Positions 16,540 through 25,904 of a stretch of 64,000 nucleotides of DNA are shown in pieces; within the stretch, counting starts at the first letter, position 1; the number at the start of each line of letters is the position of its first letter. The stretch is taken from NCBI RefSeq assembly GCF_000147695.2, contig NC_015958.1, forward strand, positions 288,501-352,500, in the 5' to 3' direction. The notes below the pieces were generated by a model. That model searched no databases and had not been told where the DNA came from. It was given only the letters and a program-made list of their open reading frames with translations. The translations under genes and the position numbers were made by a program. Source of the stretch: Thermoanaerobacter wiegelii Rt8.B1. GTDB lineage: Bacteria > Bacillota > Thermoanaerobacteria > Thermoanaerobacterales > Thermoanaerobacteraceae.

Positions 16540-17628
16540 ATGCCAAAAATAACATTAACAGTAATTAAAGCAGATGTTGGTGGCTTTGTAGGGCATACAG
16601 ACGTACATCCTGAACTTCTTGAAATCGCTAAGAAACATTTAAAAGAAAAAGGGAAAATGCTCATTGACTTTCATGTGACTAGAGTAGGAGATGACATTGA
16701 ACTTATAATGACTCATAGAGAAGGAATAGATAACGAAGAAGTTCATAAACTTGCATGGGATGCACTTTGGTCTTGTGGTGAGAAAGCTAAAGAACTTAAA
16801 TTGTACGGTGCAGGACAAGATTTGTTGAAAGATTCATTTTCAGGCAATATAAAGGGGTTAGGACCGGGAGTTGCAGAGATGGAATTTGAAGAAAGAAAAA
16901 GTGAACCTGTCATAATCTTTATGGCTGACAAAACAGAGCCCGGAGCGTGGAATTTACCACTTTATAAGATGTTTGCGGACCCTTTCAATACAGTAGGACT
17001 GGTAATTGACCCTAATATGCACCAGGGATTTAGATTTGAAGTTTACGATATGATTGAACACAAAAAGATAATATTTGATACTCCGCAGGATATCTATGAT
17101 ATGTTGGTATTCATTGGAGCTACAGGGAGATACTCTATACGAAAAGTGTATACAAAAAACAATGAAATTGCAGCAGTGTCATCTACTCAAAGGATGAATT
17201 TTATGGCGGGGAAATATATAGGAAAGGATGACCCTGTACTTATTGTGAGGTGCCAAAATGGTCTTCCAGCAGTAGGTGAAGCATTGGAACCTTTTGCTAA
17301 TCCCTATCTTGTTGCTGGCTGGATGAGGGGGTCTCATAATGGGCCTATGATACCTGTTTCATTGGAAAACGCTGTGCCTACCAGATTTGATGGGCCACCA
17401 AGAGTATGCGCCCTTGGCTTTCAATTAGCAGAGGGTAAGCTTATTGGTCCGCAGGATTTCTTTAAAGATGTCGCTTTTGATAATGCAAGGAAAAAAGCGT
17501 TAGAAATAGCCGATTACATAAGAAAGATGGGACCCTTTGAGCCTCACAGGTTGCCTTTGGAAGAATTAGAATACACTACCCTTCCTCATGTTGTTGAAAA
17601 ACTTCGAGAGAGATGGGAGAAAGAATGA
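16540..17628 (+). CDS. fbp: Fructose-1,6-bisphosphate aldolase/phosphatase (class V FBPase, bifunctional)
   Basis: A 362-aa enzyme of the archaeal-type FBP aldolase/phosphatase family. It condenses DHAP and GAP to fructose 1,6-bisphosphate and dephosphorylates it to F6P in one protein, making it a one-way gluconeogenic enzyme. Metal-binding blocks are visible: KADVGGFVGHTDVHP near the N-terminus, YGAGQDLLKDSFSGN, IIFMADKTEPGAWNLPLYKMFADPFNT and DPNMHQGFRFEV. The aldolase lysine/tyrosine region is MAGKYIGKDDP at about residues 221-231. It is found in archaea and deeply branching or thermophilic bacteria. The gene is monocistronic with a strong terminator. Confidence 0.93.
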   Translation: MPKITLTVIKADVGGFVGHTDVHPELLEIAKKHLKEKGKMLIDFHVTRVGDDIELIMTHREGIDNEEVHKLAWDALWSCGEKAKELKLYGAGQDLLKDSFSGNIKGLGPGVAEMEFEERKSEPVIIFMADKTEPGAWNLPLYKMFADPFNTVGLVIDPNMHQGFRFEVYDMIEHKKIIFDTPQDIYDMLVFIGATGRYSIRKVYTKNNEIAAVSSTQRMNFMAGKYIGKDDPVLIVRCQNGLPAVGEALEPFANPYLVAGWMRGSHNGPMIPVSLENAVPTRFDGPPRVCALGFQLAEGKLIGPQDFFKDVAFDNARKKALEIADYIRKMGPFEPHRLPLEELEYTTLPHVVEKLRERWEKE

Positions 17629-17650
17629 GGTGCAAATTGCGCCTCATTCT
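17622..17650 (+). terminator. Terminator of fbp
   Basis: AGAATGAGGTGC (17622-17633) pairs with GCGCCTCATTCT (17639-17650), followed by TAAATTTTTTT. The stem overlaps the last codon of fbp. Confidence 0.8.
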
Positions 17651-17810
17651 TAAATTTTTTTAACAAAGGATTTTCGAAAAATTTAACGAATAAATATAAA
17701 AGATTAGACAATTTTTGTGTGACAACTATTTAATAATTTTAAGTTGATATTTGATCGTCAATATTTTATTATTAGTGTAAAAGGGACATAGGGAGGAAAT
17801 AATAAGCTTT

Positions 17811-18818
17811 ATGAAAACGTTAAATGAGAAATTTTTTAAGTTAATGGACAAGGTCATTTTAATTTTGGTCATTTTGATAGCAGCATTGAGCATTTTTTTA
17901 TATAAGCTTCAAAAGGTAGAAGAACCTATTTTTGCAAAAACGCCGCAATATCACTTTTACATGGTAGCCCAAAATTCTGTAGACCCTTTTTGGAAAGAGG
18001 TAAAAATGGGTGCTATGGATGCTGCAAAACGTTACAATGTCGCAATTGAATTTAATGCCCCCAAATTTAATAACATCCAAGAGGAACTTCAGTATTTGGA
18101 TATTGCTATACTGTCTAAAGTTGATGGCATAATAACTCATGTTTCCAACAGTAAAGAGTTTGTAGATTTGATTGAAGAAGCCTATAAAGAAGGAATACCC
18201 GTAATTACAATGGAAAATGACGCAAAAGACAGCAAAAGACAGGCCTTTATAGGTACAAACAGTTTTCAATTAGGAGAAGAAGCCGGAAAGCTTATGATTA
18301 AGGCTACCAAAGGAAAAGCTAACATTGCTATAATCGTTAGCAATGATTACCAATTGGATTCTGTAAACCAAAATTTAAAAATCAATGGTTTTTTAGATGC
18401 CATAAAAGATTATCCTCAAATGAAAGTTGTAAAGGTTTATACTTCCAAGTTAGGTACTTTAAGTGCAGAAGAGATTACTCAGTCAATTATAAGCAGTAAA
18501 CAAAACATAAGTGCTATTTACACTACAGATTCTGTAGATACCATTGGTACTGCACAAGTAATAGTTGATTTTAACAAAGTGGGAGACATAGCGATTGTAG
18601 GTTATGGAGATACTGCGGATATTTTGAGGTATATAGACAAAGGAATAATATACGGCACAGTTATGAGTGACCCTTACAGAGTAGGATATGAAAGTGTAAA
18701 ATCCATGGTGGAAATTAAAGAAAAAAATAATGTCTCTACATTTGTTGATATAGGAGTAAATGTTATTACTAAGGACAATGTCAAAGAATATTTCAAAAGA
18801 ATACAATCAATGGAGTAA
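17811..18818 (+). CDS. Membrane-anchored sugar-binding sensor protein (XylFII-like)
   Basis: A 335-aa periplasmic-binding-protein fold (Peripla_BP_4/LacI-like) behind an uncleaved N-terminal membrane helix (residues about 12-29, VILILVILIAALSIFLYKL). The ligand domain starts HFYMVAQNSVDPFWKEVKMGAMDAA. It lies directly before a LytS/YesM-type sensor kinase and a YesN-type regulator. This order matches the XylFII-LytS-YesN system of clostridia, in which a membrane-held binding protein detects xylose and signals through the kinase. It is therefore inferred to be a sensory, not a transport, binding protein. The ribosome binding site (GGGAGG) lies about 14 nt from the ATG, unusually far. Confidence 0.8.
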   Translation: MKTLNEKFFKLMDKVILILVILIAALSIFLYKLQKVEEPIFAKTPQYHFYMVAQNSVDPFWKEVKMGAMDAAKRYNVAIEFNAPKFNNIQEELQYLDIAILSKVDGIITHVSNSKEFVDLIEEAYKEGIPVITMENDAKDSKRQAFIGTNSFQLGEEAGKLMIKATKGKANIAIIVSNDYQLDSVNQNLKINGFLDAIKDYPQMKVVKVYTSKLGTLSAEEITQSIISSKQNISAIYTTDSVDTIGTAQVIVDFNKVGDIAIVGYGDTADILRYIDKGIIYGTVMSDPYRVGYESVKSMVEIKEKNNVSTFVDIGVNVITKDNVKEYFKRIQSME

Positions 18819-18827
18819 GGTGATGGC

Positions 18828-20336
18828 ATGAAAAAAGATATGTGGAGATTTACAGGCATAAGGCGAAAATTGATAGTTTATTATCTCCTAATCACTGTTT
18901 TGATGGGTATCACAAGTTTTTATTCATATTATAATGCAAAATCAGTTATAAATCGTTTAAAATCAGTTTTTGTGGATTATATATACCTTAACAATTTAAA
19001 TACCGATGTAAACACGCTGGAAACAGAAGTGGAGAAGTATTTATCTACCAAATCCTCAGACGCTCTTTTAAATTATTATACCCTCAATAACAAACTTCAA
19101 GAACAAGCTTCAGTTATTTTAAATGAAAAAAACTATGACCAGGATGGTTTAATGTTAAAGGATATAGGGAATATGATTGAAAGCCTTTTGAATGAAACTG
19201 ACGCAGCAATAAATGCTAAAAGAGGCAGGATAAGCAGCGAGTACATTGCACATTTTACGAGGTCCAATAAAATAAGTGAATATATAAAACTTTACATTAA
19301 TAATCTTCTCAACAGTAAATTGCAAGAGGGCTCTTTAAAATATGCATCTATAACAAAAAACATGGAGTTTATAAGCTATTTGAATGTGTTTTTGATAATA
19401 GGTTCTATTCTTTTTAACATATTTCTTGCAATATTTTTTACCTATCGAATTACAAAACCTCTTATAGACCTTTCCCATTTGGCAGTGAGAGTTTCAAAAG
19501 GAGATTTTGATGTAAGACCGCTTTCTATAAAGACAAACGATGAGATAAATATACTTGCAGAAGCTTTTAATAAAATGGTAGTAAGCATAAAAAATTATAT
19601 AGGGGAAATCAAAAATCAGGCAGAAGTAGAGAAAAAATTAAAAGAACAAGAGATGCAAAATCTCAAAATGAGAAATATTTTAAAAGAGGCAGAACTTAAG
19701 GCTTTGCAGTCTCAAATAAATCCACATTTTCTCTTTAATACCTTAAATGCAGCTGCACAATTAGCGATGATGGAAGGGGCAGATAAATCTTCGGAGTTTA
19801 TAGAAAACGTTGCAAACCTATTTAGATATAATCTAAAAAAATTGGATACTACAGTTACTTTGCAAGACGAGATAAACAATGTAAAGACATATATGTACAT
19901 TTTGAAAACGAGATTTGGCGACAGAGTAGATTTTAAAGTAGATGTAGACGAAGGGGTTTTAGATATAGAAATGCCTTGTACAATAATTCAGCCTGTAGTT
20001 GAAAATGCTTTTATTCACGGATTAGAAGATACAGAAAAAGGAGGTTTTATTAAACTTACGGTAAAGAAGGATAATGATAAAGTTTTAATAGAGGTTATTG
20101 ACAATGGGATAGGAATGAGTGAAGAAAAAGTAAGGGCAATATTATCAGCAGACAATGAGGATTTATCTAAAAGGCATGTTACGGGTATTGGCATGCACAA
20201 TATCATAAACAGACTAAGACTTTTTTATAACACTTCTGCTATAGAAGATGTAATTGAGATAGATAGCAAAATAGGAGAAGGAACAAAAGTTACTTTAAAA
20301 ATTCCTTTAATGAAGGGTGATAAAGAAAATGATTAA
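18828..20336 (+). CDS. LytS/YesM-type sensor histidine kinase
   Basis: A 502-aa membrane kinase. An N-terminal helix (about residues 14-34) and a second at about 185-208 (FLIIGSILFNIFLAIFFTYRI) flank an extracytoplasmic helical sensor region. Then follow HAMP (ITKPLIDLSHLAVRVSKGDFDV), a coiled coil, the His_kinase domain with phospho-acceptor QINPHFLFNTLNA (about residue 303) and a HATPase_c domain (VENAFIHG, IEVIDNGIGMSEEK, GIGMHNIINRL). It is expected to autophosphorylate when the neighbouring binding protein contacts its outer domain with sugar bound. It overlaps the response-regulator gene by 8 nt. Confidence 0.9.
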   Translation: MKKDMWRFTGIRRKLIVYYLLITVLMGITSFYSYYNAKSVINRLKSVFVDYIYLNNLNTDVNTLETEVEKYLSTKSSDALLNYYTLNNKLQEQASVILNEKNYDQDGLMLKDIGNMIESLLNETDAAINAKRGRISSEYIAHFTRSNKISEYIKLYINNLLNSKLQEGSLKYASITKNMEFISYLNVFLIIGSILFNIFLAIFFTYRITKPLIDLSHLAVRVSKGDFDVRPLSIKTNDEINILAEAFNKMVVSIKNYIGEIKNQAEVEKKLKEQEMQNLKMRNILKEAELKALQSQINPHFLFNTLNAAAQLAMMEGADKSSEFIENVANLFRYNLKKLDTTVTLQDEINNVKTYMYILKTRFGDRVDFKVDVDEGVLDIEMPCTIIQPVVENAFIHGLEDTEKGGFIKLTVKKDNDKVLIEVIDNGIGMSEEKVRAILSADNEDLSKRHVTGIGMHNIINRLRLFYNTSAIEDVIEIDSKIGEGTKVTLKIPLMKGDKEND

Positions 20337-21942
20337 ATTGTTTATTGCGGACGATGAGCAAATAGTTATAGATTCAATTAAATTTATCATAGAAAAGAAT
20401 GATGTAAAAGCTGATATAATTGGTTTTGCTAAATCTGGAAGAGAAGCCATTGAAAAAGTGGAAATTTTAAAACCTGATGTAGTTTTTATGGATATAAAGA
20501 TGCCAGGAATAGATGGAATTGAAGCCATAAAGCAAATTAAAGAAAGGCATAAGGACATAATTTTTGTTATTATTACCGCTTACGAGTATTTTAATTATGC
20601 AAAAGAGGCAATAGACCTTGGAGTGTTAGATTATCTTTTAAAGCCTCTTAATAGAAATAAAGTCGTAGAAACTATAAAAAAAGCTTCAGAAGTAATTGAA
20701 AAAAGAAGAGAGGCAATGTTAAAAGAGTTAGAGCTAAAGGAGAAACTCAATAAGATTATTCCTTATTTGGAAGGGCAATTTTTGTATACTATTCTTTTTA
20801 GTGGTATAACCTATGAGGACGTGTCCTTTTATGAAGATATATTTGGAATTAAATTGAAACGTGGTTATGCTATGATAGTAACAGTGGAGGATGTTGATAA
20901 CAATTTCAAAGGTCAAAATCTAAAATTAAGCATAGAGAAACAGAATTTTTATGATTATTTTAAAACAATTGTAAAAAATATTAAAAAATGTTTAGTAGGT
21001 TTATCCTTTATTGACAAAGTATTTGTATACTTTCCTGTTGAGGAGGAAAATTCCTTTGAGATTAAAAATAATTCTATAGAAACAGCGCAAAGGTTAAGAG
21101 AAGCTATGAACCAAAAAGTGAAAATTCCTTACAGGATTGGAATAGGTAGAGTTTACAATTTCGAAAATATTTTGAAATCTTATTATGAAGCAGAAATGGC
21201 ATTAAAAATGGCAAAAAATGAAATGATTGCACATTTTGATGATATCGCAATGCCACAAGATAGATTTAAGCCTTATCCTATTAATAAAGAAAGACTTTTT
21301 ATTGATAGACTTATGACTGGAGACCTTCAAGGATCTTTCAGTATATTTAATGAAATTTATGAATGGATGGTTTTGGAATACCAAGAGGATGTAGACAAAA
21401 TAAAGTCCAAACTTATAGAAATAATCGGTGTTATTAAAAGGAATCTTTCCTATTATGCTGAGGAAGAAAATTTTATTGAAAACAGAGAACTAGAAGAAAT
21501 TTTAAAAATAAACGATGTTGACAAAATAAAGTTTATATTTATCAATACTCTGAAAAATCTATTTGACAGCATAAAAACCATCAACAAAGAAAAAATGGAT
21601 ACCCTTTTAGCCAAAATAATTAGATTTATGGAGGACAATTTTAATAAAGATATTACACTGGATGACGTTGCAAAAGAAGTTAATATGAGTTACCACTATT
21701 TCAGCAAATTTTTCAAGGATCAAACTGGGAAAAATTTTATTGATTACTTGACAAATTTGAGAGTAACTAAAGCCAAAGAACTTTTAGAGGATGAGAGTGT
21801 AAGCATAAAAGAAGTGTGTTACAAGGTTGGCTACAGCGACCCAAATTATTTTAGCAAGATATTCAAAAAAGCCACGGGGATGACACCTACAGAATATAGG
21901 TTAGCTATTTACAAAGGAAGGGGTGTGGTTGGTGGAGAGTAA
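20329..21942 (+). CDS. YesN-type response regulator (REC + AraC HTH)
   Basis: A 537-aa protein starting at the ATG at 20329 (AAGGGTG site; an in-frame GTG at 20317 is less likely). The receiver domain (about residues 1-120) shows LFIADDEQ, phospho-acceptor VVFMDIKMPGIDGIEA and the conserved lysine in YLLKPLNR. A long linker follows, then two AraC HTHs (DDVAKEVNMSYHYFSKFFKDQTG and KEVCYKVGYSDPNYFSKIFKKATG). It probably activates the downstream binding protein and xylFGH genes. Its last 11 nt overlap the next gene. Confidence 0.9.
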   Translation: MIKLFIADDEQIVIDSIKFIIEKNDVKADIIGFAKSGREAIEKVEILKPDVVFMDIKMPGIDGIEAIKQIKERHKDIIFVIITAYEYFNYAKEAIDLGVLDYLLKPLNRNKVVETIKKASEVIEKRREAMLKELELKEKLNKIIPYLEGQFLYTILFSGITYEDVSFYEDIFGIKLKRGYAMIVTVEDVDNNFKGQNLKLSIEKQNFYDYFKTIVKNIKKCLVGLSFIDKVFVYFPVEEENSFEIKNNSIETAQRLREAMNQKVKIPYRIGIGRVYNFENILKSYYEAEMALKMAKNEMIAHFDDIAMPQDRFKPYPINKERLFIDRLMTGDLQGSFSIFNEIYEWMVLEYQEDVDKIKSKLIEIIGVIKRNLSYYAEEENFIENRELEEILKINDVDKIKFIFINTLKNLFDSIKTINKEKMDTLLAKIIRFMEDNFNKDITLDDVAKEVNMSYHYFSKFFKDQTGKNFIDYLTNLRVTKAKELLEDESVSIKEVCYKVGYSDPNYFSKIFKKATGMTPTEYRLAIYKGRGVVGGE

Positions 21943-23014
21943 AAATGTAATCAAAGTGATAGTGGCAATTGTCCTTATGATTATTTTTGGTGTTTTAGTT
22001 TTTTTGACTGTTAAGCATGTAATAGCATATAGAGAAATAAAAAATATAAGCTCTAACGCATTAAACAGCAAAGAGCACAAAATTAAAATTGGTTTTTCTC
22101 TTGGTACCTTAAAAGAAGAAAGATGGATTAAAGACAGAGATATAGTAATGGCAAAATTACGGGAATTAGGAGCAGAAGTTTTAGTACAAAATGCTAACAA
22201 CGATGACCAAGACCAATTAAAACAGGTGAGATATCTTTTGGACCAAAAAATCGACGTACTTATCATTGTTCCAAATGACCTTGAAAAAGCGTCTTATGCG
22301 GTATCATTGGCACAAAAAGAAGGGGTAAAAGTGATATCCTATGACAGACTTGTTACAAAATCAAATGTAGACCTTTATATATCCTTTGACAACGTAAAAG
22401 TTGGAAAACTCATGGCGGAATATCTAGTGAAAAGAGTACCGAGAGGAAATTATTTAATAATAAATGGTGCTACGACGGATAATAACACAAAAATGATAAA
22501 GGAAGGGTATGACAGTGTCCTAAAACCCAGGATTGAAAGTGGAAATATAAAAATTGTAAAAGAAGATTGGGCACCTAATTGGATGACGGAATACGCTTTT
22601 AATTCTACTGATGAATTGTTGCAAAAGGGTGTAAAAATTGATGCCGTAATAGCAGGGGATGATGCTTTAGCGGGAGGAATTATAGAGGCTTTATCAGAGC
22701 ACAGATTGGCGGGGAAAGTATTGGTTGCAGCTCAGGATGCTGACCTTGCTGCATGTCAAAGGATAGTGGAAGGAACTCAGGCTATGACAGTGTACAAACC
22801 AATTGATAAATTGGCTGAAGCCACCGCAAAAATGGCTATGAAACTTGCAAAGGGAGAAAAATTAAACGTGAAAAATACCATATATGACGGGAAATATTAC
22901 GTTCCTTATTATGTTCTTGAACCAATTGCTGTTGATAAAACCAACATAGACGATACCGTAATAAAAGATGGTTTTCATACCCGCGATGAGGTATACAGAA
23001 ATGTCTCTAAATGA
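21932..23014 (+). CDS. Second membrane-anchored sugar-binding protein (xylose-type, Peripla_BP_4)
   Basis: A 360-aa protein from GTG 21932 (AGGAAGGGG site; TTG 21929 or GTG 21923 are possible). An N-terminal hydrophobic anchor (VIKVIVAIVLMIIFGVLVFL) without a lipobox cysteine precedes a xylose-type binding domain: IKIGFSLGTLKEERWIKDRDIV, then VKVISYDRLV, ISFDNVKVGKLMAEYLV, ILDAVIAGDDALAGGI-like and AAQDADLAACQRIVEGTQAMTVYKPI. Residue pattern is close to XylF/ChvE. As an uncleaved protein after the regulator it may be a second sensor or an auxiliary binding protein; whether this or the protein at 17811 is the true XylFII cannot be settled here. Confidence 0.8.
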   Translation: MESKNVIKVIVAIVLMIIFGVLVFLTVKHVIAYREIKNISSNALNSKEHKIKIGFSLGTLKEERWIKDRDIVMAKLRELGAEVLVQNANNDDQDQLKQVRYLLDQKIDVLIIVPNDLEKASYAVSLAQKEGVKVISYDRLVTKSNVDLYISFDNVKVGKLMAEYLVKRVPRGNYLIINGATTDNNTKMIKEGYDSVLKPRIESGNIKIVKEDWAPNWMTEYAFNSTDELLQKGVKIDAVIAGDDALAGGIIEALSEHRLAGKVLVAAQDADLAACQRIVEGTQAMTVYKPIDKLAEATAKMAMKLAKGEKLNVKNTIYDGKYYVPYYVLEPIAVDKTNIDDTVIKDGFHTRDEVYRNVSK

Positions 23015-23019
23015 TTATT

Positions 23020-23044
23020 CAGGCTTTAAGCCTGTATTTTTTTG
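23020..23044 (+). terminator. Terminator between the sensor operon and xylF
   Basis: CAGGCT-TTA-AGCCTG followed by TATTTTTTTGT. It would separate, fully or in part, the sensory operon from the highly expressed transporter operon. Confidence 0.6.
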
Positions 23045-23188
23045 TCTTAAAAAAATACAGATTGATAAGTTAAAAAATTTAAATCGCCAAAAAAGTAAAG
23101 GATATCAAAAAAAGTTCCAGAGGCATTTTGAGGGGGGAAGTAGAATTAATTATTAAAATAAAATTTTAGAAAGGAGAGGTAATGTACA

Positions 23189-24349
23189 ATGAGTAACAAG
23201 CGCAGACTTGTAGTGGTAGTAATAGCAGTCCTGTTGTTAGTATCTGCTTTTCTAGGTGGTTGTTCTTCTTCCTCAAAACAAACTTCTAATTCGTCTTCTA
23301 ATTCATCTTCTTCAAACCAGGCTTCTAATAACAAAATAGCTGTTGGTATTGTATTACCAACAAAAGATGAGCCAAGATGGATTCAAGACGAGACTCGCTT
23401 TCAGGATGCATTAAAAAATACCCCTTATTCTGCTGAAGTTCTTTTCAGCCAAGGCGATCCTGCTAAGGAGAAAGCCAATGTAGAAACTTTGATAAGTAAA
23501 GGTATAAAGGTACTTATCCTATGTCCTCAAGATGCAAATGCAGCAGCCGCTTCTGCAGAGGAGGCTAAAAAAGCAGGTGTAAAGGTTATATCTTATGATA
23601 GGTTAATACTTAATACAGATGCAGTAGATTATTATGTCACTTTTGATAGTGTACAGGTAGGTAAAGAACAAGGTCAGTATTTAGTTGATCATGCAACAGG
23701 TAAAGGCAATCCTCTATATCTCTATGCTGGTGCTTTATCTGATAATAACTCTTTCTTATTCTTCCAAGGAGCATGGGAAGTTTTACAGCCAAAGATCGCT
23801 GATGGTACTTTTGTAATTGCAAATTCTGACAAAGCAGTTGCATTAAAAGATAAAAAAGACTTAACTCGTGATGAAATGGCAAGTATTATAGGACAAATTA
23901 CTACAAATTGGGATTTCAATACTGCTAAAAACCTTGCTCAGGCAAACCTTGCTAAGGCGCCAAAAAATTTAAAGGGTAATGTATTTATACTTGCTCCTAA
24001 TGACGGTACCGCAAGGTCAATAGCAGATACTTTTAAAGCAGATCCGGACATTAAAAGTTATGTAATTACTGGACAAGATGCTGAAAAACCATCTATTCAA
24101 TACATTATTGATGGCAAACAATCCATGACTGTCTTCAAAGATGTTAGGATTCTTGTTAAGGATGCAATAAATGCTGCTTTGACATATTTAGACGGAAAAA
24201 CACCAGAAGCTACGAAAACTTATAATAATGGTGTAAAAGATGTTCCTTCTAAACCATCTCCTGTACAAGTAGTGGATAAGAATAATGTAAAACAAGTTCT
24301 AATAGATTCTGGATATTACCAAGAAAGCGATTTTACTTGGCCTAAATAA
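23189..24349 (+). CDS. xylF: Xylose ABC transporter, substrate-binding lipoprotein
   Basis: A 386-aa lipoprotein. The signal peptide (about residues 1-25) ends in the lipobox LGGC, followed by a serine/asparagine-rich linker (about 26-47). The binding domain shows IAVGIVLPTKDEPRWIQDETRF, VKVISYDRLI, VTFDSVQVGKEQGQYLV, and near the C-terminus ITGQDAEKPSIQYIIDGKQSMTVFKDV, matching XylF/ChvE-type sugar-binding proteins. It delivers xylose (possibly other monosaccharides) to XylGH. A xylFGH operon of this form has been described in Thermoanaerobacter ethanolicus. Confidence 0.92.
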   Translation: MSNKRRLVVVVIAVLLLVSAFLGGCSSSSKQTSNSSSNSSSSNQASNNKIAVGIVLPTKDEPRWIQDETRFQDALKNTPYSAEVLFSQGDPAKEKANVETLISKGIKVLILCPQDANAAAASAEEAKKAGVKVISYDRLILNTDAVDYYVTFDSVQVGKEQGQYLVDHATGKGNPLYLYAGALSDNNSFLFFQGAWEVLQPKIADGTFVIANSDKAVALKDKKDLTRDEMASIIGQITTNWDFNTAKNLAQANLAKAPKNLKGNVFILAPNDGTARSIADTFKADPDIKSYVITGQDAEKPSIQYIIDGKQSMTVFKDVRILVKDAINAALTYLDGKTPEATKTYNNGVKDVPSKPSPVQVVDKNNVKQVLIDSGYYQESDFTWPK

Positions 24350-24366
24350 TGTTGGAGGTGTGAAGA

Positions 24367-25890
24367 ATGGGTACCCCGCTTATAGAGCTTGTAAACGTAA
24401 GTAAAAGTTTTTCAGGTGTACAAGTATTATTTGGTGTAAATTTTAAAGTTCAACCAAGGGAGATACATTGTTTAGTTGGAGAAAATGGAGCCGGCAAAAG
24501 TACTTTAATGAAAATCTTAAGCGGGGTATACCCTTATGGTGAATACGAAGGAGAGATAAGACTTGAGGGATACCCTGTAAGATTTTTTAGCATAAAAGAC
24601 AGTGAAAAAGCCGGAATTTCCATTATCCATCAAGAACTTTCTTTAGTTCCAGAGATGACAGTATATGAGAATATCTTTTTGGGAAATGAAATTAAAAAGG
24701 GAAGTATAGTAGATACTTTTGAGGAAATAGAAAGAGCACGACAACTTTTATTAAAAGTCAAAGGTGAAAATATTAATCCTACTGCAAAGGTTAAAGACCT
24801 TAGCGTGAGTATGCAGCAGCTTGTTGAAATAGCAAAAGCACTTTCAAAAAATCCCAAAGTGCTAATTCTGGATGAGCCAACTTCTGCTTTAAGTGAAACT
24901 GAAAGTGAAAATCTCCTTATTCTTTTAAAAGAACTTAAAGAACAAGGAGTTACAATTATTCTTATAAGTCATAGATTAAAAGAAGTTTTGAAAGTGGCGG
25001 ATTCTATAACTGTTTTACGAGATGGGCAAACAGTAGCCTATTTTAATTGCAAAACTGAAGAAATAGATGAAAAAAAGATAATAAAACATATGGTTGGAAG
25101 AGAGATTACAAATCTTTATCCAATGCCTATAGCCAAACCTCTAGATGAACCTATAATGGAAACTAAAAATTGGAATGTAATTGAACCCAGTACAGGCCGC
25201 TATTTAGTAAAAGATGCAAACATTGTATTAAAAAAAGGAGAAATAGTAGGGTTATTTGGATTAGTTGGTGCTGGACGTACAGAATTTGGACTTAGCCTTT
25301 TTGGGAACCCATATGGCTACATTATTTCTGGAGATATAATATTAAAGGGCAGAAAAGTAAAGTTCAAGACTCCGGAAGATGCAATTAAGCAGGGAGTGCT
25401 TTATTTAACGGAGGATCGAAAAGAAAAAGGGCTGATTTTGATAAACAGCATAAAGGAAAATATAAGTTTGGCGAATTTAAAAGCTTTGAAGAAAGGAATT
25501 ACAGTTGATGAAGCCAAAGAGATAGAAATAGCCCAAGGCTTTCAGAAAAGACTTAATATAAAAGCTCGTAATGTTGAAGTTAATGTTTCTACTTTGAGCG
25601 GAGGGACTCAGCAAAAAGTTTTGGTAGCTAAAGGCCTTTTTGCTGAACCAGATGTCATTATTTTGGATGAACCTACAAGAGGTATAGATGTTGGCGCAAA
25701 ATATGAAATATACACATTAATAAGAGAATTAGCAAGTGAAGGCAAAGCCATTCTCCTTATATCCTCTGAATTACCGGAAATATTGGGAATGAGTGATAGA
25801 ATATATATAATGAGCAAAGGTAAAATTACAGGGGAATTGAAATCAGAAGAAGCCAATCAAGAAATCGTAATGGCTTATGCCGTGAGCTAA
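24367..25890 (+). CDS. xylG: Xylose ABC transporter, ATPase with two nucleotide-binding domains
   Basis: A 507-aa tandem ABC ATPase of the monosaccharide (CUT2) class. The first domain has Walker A GENGAGKST, signature LSVSMQQLVEIAKAL and Walker B VLILDEPTSAL. The second has the usual degenerate Walker A (GLVGAGRTE) but intact signature LSGGTQQKVLVAKGL and Walker B VIILDEPTRGIDVG. It powers uptake through the permease encoded 14 nt downstream. Confidence 0.95.
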   Translation: MGTPLIELVNVSKSFSGVQVLFGVNFKVQPREIHCLVGENGAGKSTLMKILSGVYPYGEYEGEIRLEGYPVRFFSIKDSEKAGISIIHQELSLVPEMTVYENIFLGNEIKKGSIVDTFEEIERARQLLLKVKGENINPTAKVKDLSVSMQQLVEIAKALSKNPKVLILDEPTSALSETESENLLILLKELKEQGVTIILISHRLKEVLKVADSITVLRDGQTVAYFNCKTEEIDEKKIIKHMVGREITNLYPMPIAKPLDEPIMETKNWNVIEPSTGRYLVKDANIVLKKGEIVGLFGLVGAGRTEFGLSLFGNPYGYIISGDIILKGRKVKFKTPEDAIKQGVLYLTEDRKEKGLILINSIKENISLANLKALKKGITVDEAKEIEIAQGFQKRLNIKARNVEVNVSTLSGGTQQKVLVAKGLFAEPDVIILDEPTRGIDVGAKYEIYTLIRELASEGKAILLISSELPEILGMSDRIYIMSKGKITGELKSEEANQEIVMAYAVS

Positions 25891-25904
25891 AGGAGGGTTT
25901 AAGA

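Noticed and set aside
17811-17826. Catabolite-response (cre)-like sequence ATGAAAACGTTAAATG at the start of the first sugar-sensor gene
   Set aside because: The second half does not fit the consensus (AT instead of CA at the end), and it coincides with the coding start.
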